From contig JACPMD010000142.1 in assembly GCA_016186235.1 (NCBI GenBank), forward strand, positions 1 through 11,222: a DNA stretch of 11,222 bases, in the 5' to 3' direction. This document shows positions 1-6,463 of this stretch, piece after piece; the first letter of the stretch is position 1; the number at the start of each line of letters is the position of its first letter. The stretch is from Candidatus Roizmanbacteria bacterium. Its GTDB lineage: Bacteria; Patescibacteriota; Microgenomatia; UBA1406; GWC2-37-13. Position numbers and translations under genes: made by a program. The notes beneath the pieces are model-generated. The model searched no databases, was not told the origin of the DNA, and saw only the letters and a program-made list of their open reading frames with translations.

Positions 1-28
1 CTCGGATGAAATATTTCGTGTATGACAT
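1..28 (-). CDS. Possible start of a further gene in the pil-like run (partial)
   Basis: An ATG lies one base after the TGA stop of the 61-aa membrane protein and stays open to the window edge, giving MSYTKYFIR. The tight spacing matches the other junctions in this run, so a next gene of the same operon is plausible. Nine residues are too few to assign a family, and chance cannot be excluded. Confidence 0.35.
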
Positions 29-29
29 T

Positions 30-215
30 TCAAAGATTTTTTTCTTGCAATTTTTTCAACAAATCCGACTTCAAGGAATAGTCTATGGTCTTTAACGACT
101 CAAACCCTTCATTTATATCAAACTTTGTATTTACTTTATAGATATCGAGAAGCATCCAAGCTACTACCGTTAAAAAGACAGTAATCGCTATCAAGAGTAC
201 TTCTTTCTGTTTCAC
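30..215 (-). CDS. Small single-pass membrane protein following pilO
   Basis: This 61-aa protein has a hydrophobic segment at about residues 6-25, with lysines just before it, then a charged tail of about 35 residues rich in Lys, Asp and Glu. It begins with GTG, and the GTGA overlap with the stop of the pilO-like gene points to translational coupling and a shared function. In classical type IV pilus operons the gene after pilO is pilP, a short inner-membrane lipoprotein that binds PilN/PilO. This protein sits in that place, but it has no lipobox cysteine and no visible PilP beta-domain, so equivalence is only a guess from position. I recognise no family by sequence. The reading frame is convincing because of the overlap and the clear membrane segment. 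Confidence 0.7.
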   Translation of the reverse strand: MKQKEVLLIAITVFLTVVAWMLLDIYKVNTKFDINEGFESLKTIDYSLKSDLLKKLQEKNL

Positions 216-787
216 AGGTAAAAACCATCAACTTTTAAATTAAGTCTAAGCTCAGCGCTTTGAGTAGATGATGAACTTTCCCTTTGTATTGTCAAATCTT
301 TTATTTCCTTCAATCTACGTTGACCGTATATTCTTTTAATAAAAGCGAGTGCATTTTCAAATGATGATTTTAAGTTTACGTTGAGAGATACCGGTTGAAG
401 GCTTTGTTTCTTTGTCTTCTCTTTCAGTTTGGTCTCTGCGACTTCTATTCGATCAGATTCAAGTTCCATTTCTTCAATAACGAGATTTATATCGGCTATA
501 ACTTTACTCACTTGGGGAGTGGCCGGAATTGATTCATTTAAATGAATAAGTTGATCTCTATTTGTCTCGAAAAAAACCTGAAGTTCAATTATTTTTTTTA
601 TCTGTTCTTCATATTGAGCATTTACTTTGTTGAGTTGATCTATTTTTGCGTGAGCTTCGAATACGGTAAGCAGATTTGGACGTATTACGAAAAATGTAAA
701 AAAAGAAAATACCAAGAAAAAAACAATCGTATAGGTATAATCCTTTTTCTTTCCCAATAATTTTCGAACCAATGATGATTTTTCCAT
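212..787 (-). CDS. pilO: PilO-like type IV pilus assembly protein
   Basis: PilO is an inner-membrane protein that pairs with PilN to form the periplasmic-side platform linking the cytoplasmic assembly ATPase to the pilus. This 191-aa protein has the family architecture: a short basic cytoplasmic tail (residues 1-16), one membrane helix (about 17-35), a heptad-rich coiled coil (about 43-75), then an alpha/beta domain that starts near the IPATPQVSKVIADIN segment (residues 87-101) and ends with alternating strands. Its start overlaps the pilN-like stop by one base (TAATG), and its own stop overlaps the next gene. The assignment rests on architecture, size and the pilN neighbour rather than on strict motifs, because PilO diverges quickly. 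A GspM-like protein of a related system is the main alternative. Confidence 0.75.
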   Translation of the reverse strand: MEKSSLVRKLLGKKKDYTYTIVFFLVFSFFTFFVIRPNLLTVFEAHAKIDQLNKVNAQYEEQIKKIIELQVFFETNRDQLIHLNESIPATPQVSKVIADINLVIEEMELESDRIEVAETKLKEKTKKQSLQPVSLNVNLKSSFENALAFIKRIYGQRRLKEIKDLTIQRESSSSTQSAELRLNLKVDGFYL

Positions 788-1311
788 TAAAGGTGATATT
801 CGACAAACTCAAATGAAAATTCATGACCAAGGGTAGACTTTTTAACGCTTTTCAATTCTACCTGTTTAAATTTTTTTTCTTGTTTCATTCTTAAATAAAA
901 ATTTTTAATGGCGATTAAATTTGCAGTGTATCCGTCCATCGTTATCTCTTTGTCTTTTAGAGTAAATTTATTGAGGAAAAAATCCTCGGGAAAGCGAGAG
1001 AGTATATAATCAATGCTTCCTAGAAACGTATCTTGATTCGAAAGTATATTTTTAACCTGATTCATTCTAAGCGAAATGTTCTGCCCACTCTCAATCAGTG
1101 GTTGAGAGACTTTAATGATTTCTCTTTTTTGGTCAAGCGCTTCCTTCAAATCTACAATCTCTTGATCGACTTTAAAGCGGTAAAAAAAAACGCCTATTAC
1201 GACAATTTGGGTGATAACTAGGATGTATCTCAGATAATTGAGGGCAAAGTGAATGATCCTGTCAGTAATTGATATTTTGCTAACCGAGAGTAAGTTTATT
1301 CTGTACTTCAT
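787..1311 (-). CDS. pilN: PilN-like type IV pilus assembly protein
   Basis: PilN proteins are bitopic: a conserved INLLP-type motif at the cytoplasmic N-terminus docks into the actin-like PilM, and the outer domain dimerises with PilO. Here residues 4-8 read RINLL. A membrane helix follows at about 27-44, a coiled-coil stretch at about 47-90, and then a small domain with the usual pattern in which 'LSRFPEDFFLNKF' leads into 'ITMDGYTANLIAIKNFY' (about 104-139). The 174-aa length is normal for the family. The start codon overlaps the rpsT stop (ATGA) with no Shine-Dalgarno, so translation is probably coupled to ribosomal protein S20. No pilM, pilB, pilC or pilin gene is inside the window. PilN is a confident call; gene-specific role beyond the assembly platform cannot be read. 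Confidence 0.85.
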   Translation of the reverse strand: MKYRINLLSVSKISITDRIIHFALNYLRYILVITQIVVIGVFFYRFKVDQEIVDLKEALDQKREIIKVSQPLIESGQNISLRMNQVKNILSNQDTFLGSIDYILSRFPEDFFLNKFTLKDKEITMDGYTANLIAIKNFYLRMKQEKKFKQVELKSVKKSTLGHEFSFEFVEYHL

Positions 1312-1556
1312 GGTGAGAGTGATTTCGCAACCATTGACTTCAAACGAGCTCCTTTATTTTTATGCATAACTCTTTTTTTGATTGCTTTATCAATGGCTGA
1401 ATAGGCTTTTTTAACGAGCACTTTTGTCTTCGCTTTGTCTTTATTTTTTTTAACCGCCTGCACTGCCTTTCTATACGAAACAATATAATGGAGATTTCTT
1501 TTCTCTCTTTTAATATCTTGTCTTAATTTTTTTTTGGCAGATCTGATAATTGGCAT
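1308..1556 (-). CDS. rpsT: 30S ribosomal protein S20
   Basis: S20 is a helical, very basic protein that binds 16S rRNA in the body of the small subunit. The 82-aa product carries family hallmarks at both ends: an N-terminal RSAKKKLRQDIKREKRN stretch (residues 5-21) and a C-terminal MHKNKGARLKSMVAKSL stretch (64-80), joined by a lysine-rich helix. Length is close to the usual 85-90 aa. It is the only gene here with a strong Shine-Dalgarno: AAAGGGGGTGA lies four bases before the ATG and overlaps the stop of the upstream gene. It sits between a hypothetical surface protein and the pilN-like gene, overlapping the latter by four bases, an unusual placement for a ribosomal gene that would tie pilus-platform expression to ribosome synthesis. 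Confidence 0.95.
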   Translation of the reverse strand: MPIIRSAKKKLRQDIKREKRNLHYIVSYRKAVQAVKKNKDKAKTKVLVKKAYSAIDKAIKKRVMHKNKGARLKSMVAKSLSP

Positions 1557-1560
1557 GTAT

Positions 1561-1571
1561 TCACCCCCTTT
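1561..1571 (-). promoter_or_regulatory. Strong Shine-Dalgarno sequence of rpsT
   Basis: On the minus strand AAAGGGGGTGA differs from the perfect complement of the usual 16S rRNA tail (AAAGGAGGTGA) at one base. The GG core is well spaced from the ATG at 1556. It also supplies part of the preceding gene's stop codon, so it couples the two genes physically. It stands out because most other starts in the window have no such site. Confidence 0.85.
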
Positions 1572-2037
1572 AAATATCGTATTCTTCTTCGAATATTTTC
1601 TCGCCGTAGTCGCCTGTGAATTTAAGACTTAATCTGATCGAACCCTCTACCTGATGATAAACACACGTACCAGAAGAACAGGTTCCCAGAGTAAGTCTTT
1701 TATCATATTCGTCTTCACCCTCATCCAAGGTTATCGTGCCAATCACCCCTTGCAACCCCTGCTGTTTTGTCTGGTATGACAGTTCGTAGTCGATAGACTC
1801 TGTCCCTCGAGGAATCTTTCTTAACTGTAATACAACTTCTCTCCCCACAGATGAAGATACAAGATTTACCTCGACCGATGAATCGACTGTTGGTATTACA
1901 TCTTCTGTCGGAAGAACCTCAGTTTCAGACTCTGTCTTGGGAGTGGATCTGTTGAATCTTGTATAGACTACCACCGATAAAATCACAAAAAGAAAAATCC
2001 CACCGATGATGAACAACTTTTTTCTATCTTGTGTCAT
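1570..2037 (-). CDS. Membrane-anchored extracytoplasmic protein with a short Cys-pair motif
   Basis: This is an unrecognised 155-aa protein. It has a basic N-tip, a membrane anchor at about residues 8-25, and a Ser/Thr/Pro/Glu-rich linker (about 31-55) typical of a surface stalk. A domain of about 100 residues follows, predicted from residue alternation to be mainly beta strand. Two cysteines, C120 and C125, frame the loop CSSGTC, which could form a disulphide outside the cell or bind a metal; I cannot tell which. The segment from about 66 to 140 resembles an immunoglobulin-like or FN3-like sandwich only in general character. There is no lipobox. It starts 12 bases after the glycyl-tRNA synthetase stop, with at best a weak AGG Shine-Dalgarno, and is clearly part of the same transcript. 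Confidence 0.8.
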   Translation of the reverse strand: MTQDRKKLFIIGGIFLFVILSVVVYTRFNRSTPKTESETEVLPTEDVIPTVDSSVEVNLVSSSVGREVVLQLRKIPRGTESIDYELSYQTKQQGLQGVIGTITLDEGEDEYDKRLTLGTCSSGTCVYHQVEGSIRLSLKFTGDYGEKIFEEEYDI

Positions 2038-2049
2038 ATAATTGCCTGG

Positions 2050-3375
2050 TTAAACTGTTAACTTGCTTTTAAGATACGTCTTTACTTTCGAAATCCCTAC
2101 TCTCTCTTGTTTCATCGTATCGCGATCTCTCACTGTGACCGTATCATCCTCAAGCGTTACATAATCAATAGTAACACAAAATGGTGTTCCAATCTCGTCT
2201 TGAGAATAGTACCGCTTTCCTATATTCCCCCTGTCATCCCAGGCAGTGAAAAAAGAACTCTTCAATTCATTATAGACATCCTGAGCCTTTGTAACTAATT
2301 CTGGTTTATTGGCGAGAAGCGGAAACACTGCAACTTTATAAGGGGAAAGTTTCGGATGAATTTTAAGAATGCTTCGATCTTTCTCCTTTTTGTAAGCGTC
2401 GAGAAGGAAAAATAAGAGTGACCTATCAACTCCTCCTGACGTTTCGATTACCCATGGCGTAAACTCTTGATTGGATTCTGGGTCTTTGTACGTGAGTTTA
2501 TGGCGGGACAGATCCCAATCTCCTCTGTGATGAATTCCTTCAAATTCACTCCAGCCAAATGGAGCATTGTATTCAATATCCACCGCAAAACGCGCATAAT
2601 GGGCGCGTTCATCCGGAGTATGTTCTCTAAATCTGAGATTTTTTGCATCTATACCAAGAGATTTATACCAATTCATTCTCTGTTCTTTCCAATACTCAAA
2701 TGTGCTTTGACTTCCTTTCTCGTCGGGCTTTACAAAATACTCTAGCTCCATTTGTTCAAACTCTCGAGAGCGGTAAGTAAAATTTCCCGGCGTAATTTCA
2801 TTCCTAAAGGCTTTTCCAACCTGCGCTATCCCAAAAGGTATTTTTTTTCGCGATGAGCTTACCACATTTTTAAAATTGACAAAAACCCCTTGGGTTATTT
2901 CCCCCCGTAAATATGCTTTTTGTTTCGGCTCTGTCACCCCCAGAAATACCTCTGTAAGCAGATTGAATTTTTTAGGTTCGGTCCATTCTATATGTTCTCT
3001 CACCCAATCTTTTGAACGGGTTTCCCCCTCTATAATATGAGGAGAGCTACTATGAAATTCTATCTCGTCTTTCTTATCTGCTCTAAAGCGAGAGTGACAT
3101 AATTTACATTCAATTAATGGGTCGGTAAACGCAGTAGTATGCCCAGAGGCTTCCCAGACTTTTGGATTCATAATGATTGCAGCATCTATACCAACTACAT
3201 CGTCACGTTCGTAGACCATGCTCTTCCACCATTCTCTCTTAATATTATTTTTTAATTCCACACCCAAGGGTCCATAGTCCCAGAATCCGGCGATTCCACC
3301 ATAGATTTCGCTTCCGGGATAGATAAATCCCCTTCTCTTTGCCAGCGAGACGATGTCGTCCATAAGATTTGTCAT
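2050..3375 (-). CDS. glyS: Glycyl-tRNA synthetase, single-chain class II type
   Basis: The enzyme charges tRNA-Gly with glycine using ATP. The 441-aa protein is the homodimeric (alpha2) kind, unrelated in layout to the two-subunit bacterial enzyme. Visible marks are the N-terminal RRGFIYPGSEIYGG and WDYGPLG segments (residues 14-37), class II motif 2 around FRNEITPGNF (190-199), motif 3 around GGVDRSLLFFL (314-324), and a C-terminal anticodon-binding domain (about 345-440) including DEIGTPFCVTIDY. A C-x2-C pair (C90, C93) looks like half of the zinc knuckle in some relatives; no second pair follows it, and the insertion is short. The first ATG lies seven bases after TACAAT; a second in-frame ATG is at codon 5. 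The symbol may be written glyQS or glyS depending on convention. Confidence 0.95.
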   Translation of the reverse strand: MTNLMDDIVSLAKRRGFIYPGSEIYGGIAGFWDYGPLGVELKNNIKREWWKSMVYERDDVVGIDAAIIMNPKVWEASGHTTAFTDPLIECKLCHSRFRADKKDEIEFHSSSPHIIEGETRSKDWVREHIEWTEPKKFNLLTEVFLGVTEPKQKAYLRGEITQGVFVNFKNVVSSSRKKIPFGIAQVGKAFRNEITPGNFTYRSREFEQMELEYFVKPDEKGSQSTFEYWKEQRMNWYKSLGIDAKNLRFREHTPDERAHYARFAVDIEYNAPFGWSEFEGIHHRGDWDLSRHKLTYKDPESNQEFTPWVIETSGGVDRSLLFFLLDAYKKEKDRSILKIHPKLSPYKVAVFPLLANKPELVTKAQDVYNELKSSFFTAWDDRGNIGKRYYSQDEIGTPFCVTIDYVTLEDDTVTVRDRDTMKQERVGISKVKTYLKSKLTV

Positions 3376-3382
3376 AGTAAGA

Positions 3383-3388
3383 ATTGTA
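3383..3388 (-). promoter_or_regulatory. Possible -10 box for a leaderless glyS transcript
   Basis: TACAAT on the minus strand ends seven bases before the glyS ATG, just after the recO stop. The distance fits transcription starting at or next to the A of the start codon, and there is no Shine-Dalgarno. I find no good -35 hexamer, so this may add to read-through from upstream or be chance. Confidence 0.35.
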
Positions 3389-3393
3389 GCAAA

Positions 3394-3909
3394 TCAAGAG
3401 AAGGAAGGAAGCGGTTCGTTAATGAGGTCTTGAATGACTCCTTTTAATTCGTCAAAGGGTTTGTCTTCTTTGATATACCCGAGTTTTTTAAGGAGATTGT
3501 TTGTGTAGCCCGTAAGATCAACGCTACTTGGATCAGAGACCTTGGATAGATCAATTAAATATTTTTTTGTCAATCGATATATTTCTTCCTCTCTTTGATT
3601 CTCTGGAAGAAGTCTTTCTAAAATGAAAAAAAAGAAGTAGAGAAGCTGTATTTTTGCCTGATTCTCCTTTATAAGCGAGAATGCAGAAATGAGCGATATT
3701 CCATCTAAATAGAATCTATCAGTCTTTTTATTGACAAGAATAGTAACTAAATTGCCTGTCTGGGTATGGGGAAGGCGCCGGCTGGTTATTTTTTTGACTC
3801 CTTTTGCAATGACATTGATTTTGCCAAGATCTTGTGTGAAGAAGGTTACGATCAAATCTTGATTCGGTAGCGATCTCTTGCGAAGGATTATCGCCTCGGT
3901 TTTGATCAT
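3394..3909 (-). CDS. recO: DNA repair protein RecO, short form
   Basis: RecO binds single-stranded DNA and works with RecR to load RecA at gaps. The N-terminal half is a typical RecO OB-fold: the opening IKTEAIILRKRSLPNQDLIV, then FFTQDLGKINVIAKGVKK and the basic SRR turn (residues 43-45). A helical part follows (about 85-170). At 171 aa it is much shorter than the usual 230-260. It contains no cysteine at all, so the C-terminal zinc-finger module found in some RecO proteins is missing. The ATGA overlap with the DUF4012 gene implies coupled translation; an 18-base gap separates it from glyS. No recR or recF is in the window. The identification is firm for the N-terminal half and good overall. 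Confidence 0.85.
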   Translation of the reverse strand: MIKTEAIILRKRSLPNQDLIVTFFTQDLGKINVIAKGVKKITSRRLPHTQTGNLVTILVNKKTDRFYLDGISLISAFSLIKENQAKIQLLYFFFFILERLLPENQREEEIYRLTKKYLIDLSKVSDPSSVDLTGYTNNLLKKLGYIKEDKPFDELKGVIQDLINEPLPSFS

Positions 3910-5756
3910 CTTAACTCTTTGTCAACGTCCAAAACGCCGTTATACAGAGTTCGTCCGTTAAAATCTACTTTAAGTTTATCGCTATAGGTTCCTGGCTGCT
4001 TTTGAACCAGCAGCTGATAATCTTTAGAAGCAATACTCTCAGGGAGTTGGTATTTGACTACCACTTCTGCTTTGCCAAGAGGGGTGATCTCTACATATCC
4101 TTCAAACACAGTCTTTCCCAGCTCGTCATACGTCTGAACTTTTTTCTTAGAACCGTTAAAGCTTATGAGTTCTGAGCCCTTTGGAACATACACTCTAATC
4201 CAGTCTCTGAGCGTTGCATTCAAACAGAGTCCGCCACGCTCTAAATTGCAATCAGAATGAGGATAAGGGTTCCTAAATACAATGCCGACCTCTTTGGTTA
4301 CCTTTCCGTTTTCTACGGATGCTTTTGAAGTTATCGCTTGTGTTGTAAACAAATTGGCTTTCGCTCCCGCGAAGTTCACATTATTAACGTGGAGGTAGTC
4401 TCCCTCAAAGTCCCTTATATTTCCGGCAAAGTTGAGCTTTTTAACCGCGGTCTGTAACTGCGGATCGGTAAAGTATAGAACGATGTGTTTCTCGTGCAAA
4501 TTTTTCAACATGTCTTGAACAAGCGTTCCCCAATACTTTGAGGGAGAAAAGCCTATCGCTTTATAAAAAAGGCCGTACATCAAGTCGCCAAGGATTCCTT
4601 TTCGATCTTCTCTTATATAGCCAACAGGTCTATCGATCTCATCGAGGAGCGTATAGATCACTTGTGGGCAATCGCATCGTTTATCCGTCTTAGCAGAGAA
4701 TCGAATTCCTCTCGCATCGGTATCGCCAAAAATCGTTAACATATCGACTAACACATTTGTATCAAGCGCGATAATTCCGTCGTAATCAACTTTTTCAGAA
4801 CTCCTGTCATACAAACTATTGAAGAGCTTTACCGATGCTGGAAAGTCTGGCGAGAGATTGCTGTCTCGTATGTAAAATCTATTTACGTCTTTGTGATAGG
4901 TAAGAATTTCTTTGGGAGCTGTTGGATGGGGATTAATGCTGTTATCAAGCGTATAGATATCTCTTGATCGTTGGATACTGATCTTGCCGTTTTTGACATT
5001 GAAAACCGCATAGGCCGTCAAAAACCCTCCGGTTGCACGAAGTTCTTTGTCGTTTTGAAAGAGGATAAGATAGTTTTTTTCTTCATCTTTTCCAAACATT
5101 TCAGGCAGTTTCTTCACCAGAGGTTTTGCCTCAACGAAGAGTGAGGCGATACCGACAAATTGTTCTTTTATGTTTGCAATCCTTTCCCTAACGACCGTTT
5201 TTCCTATGTTTTTCGGATATCGATTGGGGTCAATTTTCTCAATTCTTGTTTCAGCCTCTTTAATATTATTTGAGATCGTATCCACCTTTGTCAGCACTTT
5301 ATCAAGGGTAAGAATCGCCGTCTGCAACCTATCCTCTGCGGATCTTTCTAAAAAAGATGATTGCCCCTTTTTAAAACCTATGAGATCCGCATACGGAGAA
5401 ATCGCCTCAATACTATCTTTCCCGGCTGCTATGAGATGCTCGCCTGCTTCTACTCCATTTTTAAAATCGGCAATATAGGGAATGAACGCTGCCCAATAGA
5501 GTGCCTGCGCTTCTTTCTTAAAATCCTCATATTGCTTTGAAAAGTTATTGAATTCTTTCTCTAAGAGGTCTATGTCATTCTGAGCAAATGAAGTTTTTAA
5601 CAGACGGGCAGATGCAACCAGAAGCTTGCCTTTTGACATAACTCCTAAGGCGGGTCTAACGATCAAGAAAAAGGCAAGTATGGCAAAAACAAGGAGGATT
5701 AATACTACTTTCTTTAGGTTTAGGCGATGCCCAAAACTCAAAGGCTTTATAAGCAT
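3906..5756 (-). CDS. DUF4012 domain membrane protein, probably in surface glycan work
   Basis: This 616-aa protein begins with a basic stretch and a membrane helix (about residues 16-33), then a helical, coiled-coil-rich extracytoplasmic part (about 42-220). The DUF4012 core starts at NYLILFQNDKELRATGGFL (228-246) and runs to about 445; it includes SRDIYTLDN and the VDYDGIIALDTNVLVDML stretch. A C-terminal beta-rich part (about 470-610) looks like an adhesion or Ig-like module. Cysteine pairs at 361/363 and 503/511 could be disulphides. DUF4012 has no proven activity that I know of, but it recurs near polysaccharide genes in actinobacteria and CPR bacteria, as it does here directly behind a sugar phosphotransferase. 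A role in handling or attaching the glycan is inference. The start follows a TGN-TATACT extended -10 box. Confidence 0.9.
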   Translation of the reverse strand: MLIKPLSFGHRLNLKKVVLILLVFAILAFFLIVRPALGVMSKGKLLVASARLLKTSFAQNDIDLLEKEFNNFSKQYEDFKKEAQALYWAAFIPYIADFKNGVEAGEHLIAAGKDSIEAISPYADLIGFKKGQSSFLERSAEDRLQTAILTLDKVLTKVDTISNNIKEAETRIEKIDPNRYPKNIGKTVVRERIANIKEQFVGIASLFVEAKPLVKKLPEMFGKDEEKNYLILFQNDKELRATGGFLTAYAVFNVKNGKISIQRSRDIYTLDNSINPHPTAPKEILTYHKDVNRFYIRDSNLSPDFPASVKLFNSLYDRSSEKVDYDGIIALDTNVLVDMLTIFGDTDARGIRFSAKTDKRCDCPQVIYTLLDEIDRPVGYIREDRKGILGDLMYGLFYKAIGFSPSKYWGTLVQDMLKNLHEKHIVLYFTDPQLQTAVKKLNFAGNIRDFEGDYLHVNNVNFAGAKANLFTTQAITSKASVENGKVTKEVGIVFRNPYPHSDCNLERGGLCLNATLRDWIRVYVPKGSELISFNGSKKKVQTYDELGKTVFEGYVEITPLGKAEVVVKYQLPESIASKDYQLLVQKQPGTYSDKLKVDFNGRTLYNGVLDVDKELR

Positions 5757-5765
5757 AGACTTATA

Positions 5766-5774
5766 AGTATATCA
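5766..5774 (-). promoter_or_regulatory. Extended -10 promoter element before the DUF4012 gene
   Basis: TGATATACT on the minus strand fits the TGN-TATANT extended -10 form, which can work without a -35 hexamer; none is visible. It begins inside the TGA stop of the sugar transferase gene and ends nine bases before the ATG, leaving a leader of about two or three bases and no ribosome binding site. Confidence 0.45.
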
Positions 5775-6431
5775 CACTGCTCCTTCTCCCGAAAGCATGA
5801 CAAAGGGCGTTTTAAGTATGATCTTTATATCTTGCCAAAATGAGATAGTATTTACGTAGCGTGCGTCAATTGCTATGCGTTTGTCAAAATTAATTTCTGA
5901 TCTCCCGGAAACTTGCCAGAGCCCGGTAATGCCTGGTTTGACTAAAAATACTTTTTGTACCAATCTACTCGTCCCCGGGAATTTCTTTTGTTGATTCTCA
6001 AGCTCGTCTGGATAGTAAGCTCGGGGGCCAACCAGACTCATTTCTCCCTTAAGAACATTAAATAACTGTGGAATTTCGTCGAAGGAATGCTTTCGAATAA
6101 ACCTTCCCACGTTTGTGATGCGAGGATCGTTCCGTAATTTATAACTTCCCTTTTTGTATTCCTCATAAAGATCATTAAATTTAGGATCAGATCGTAGCAA
6201 CCGGTGCGCATTGACGATCATCGAACGAAACTTAAACATTTTGAATTTCTTTCTATGCTTTCCAATCCTTTGAGGCACATCTGCCAGTATCGGTCCATTT
6301 GAATCTAACTTAATTGCAAGCGCGGTGAGCGAATATACGGGGAAAAATACGATAAGAAGTATACATGCTCCTACAATATCAAGAGCTCGCTTTAGGTATT
6401 TGGTATACCCAACTCCGTGGAAAATAGACAT
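5772..6431 (-). CDS. Polyprenyl-phosphate sugar-1-phosphate transferase (bacterial sugar transferase family)
   Basis: Members of this family (WcaJ, PglC, WbaP catalytic part) start glycan synthesis by moving a sugar phosphate from a nucleotide sugar to undecaprenyl phosphate on the inner membrane face. The 219-aa protein is the minimal monotopic form. A re-entrant hydrophobic helix with a mid-helix proline occupies about residues 17-40 (FFPVYSL), followed by KMFKFRSM (64-71), the catalytic Asp-Glu pair in [18 protein letters not shown] (D118, E119), VGPRA (134-138) and [13 protein letters not shown] (165-177). It lacks the extra N-terminal membrane helices and CoA-binding-like domain of longer WcaJ types. 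The donor sugar cannot be read from sequence. It is separated by 23 bases from the manC-like gene and 15 from the DUF4012 start. Confidence 0.93.
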   Translation of the reverse strand: MSIFHGVGYTKYLKRALDIVGACILLIVFFPVYSLTALAIKLDSNGPILADVPQRIGKHRKKFKMFKFRSMIVNAHRLLRSDPKFNDLYEEYKKGSYKLRNDPRITNVGRFIRKHSFDEIPQLFNVLKGEMSLVGPRAYYPDELENQQKKFPGTSRLVQKVFLVKPGITGLWQVSGRSEINFDKRIAIDARYVNTISFWQDIKIILKTPFVMLSGEGAV

Positions 6432-6437
6432 ACCATA

Positions 6438-6463
6438 AATATATTACTACTTCGTTACGTCAA
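6438..6463 (-). promoter_or_regulatory. Possible promoter for the sugar transferase gene
   Basis: On the minus strand TTGACG (6458-6463) overlaps the last codons and stop of the manC-like gene. TATATT (6438-6443) ends six bases before the ATG. Each hexamer is good by itself (5 of 6 matches), but the 14-base spacer is shorter than the usual 16-18, so the pair may not work together. No Shine-Dalgarno is present, which again suggests a leaderless start. Confidence 0.35.

Noticed and set aside
542..760. Hydrophobic plus-strand open frame opposite the pilO-like gene
   Set aside because: Its low-complexity Phe/Tyr/Ile/Lys-rich content is what the complement of the Lys/Ile/Glu-rich coiled-coil and membrane helix of PilO would give.
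2448..2745. Two open frames on both strands inside glyS
   Set aside because: Both are shadows of conserved glycyl-tRNA synthetase coding sequence.
5170..5478. 102-codon plus-strand open frame inside the DUF4012 gene
   Set aside because: It is wholly antisense to the strongly supported 616-aa gene, without its own ribosome site or recognisable motifs.
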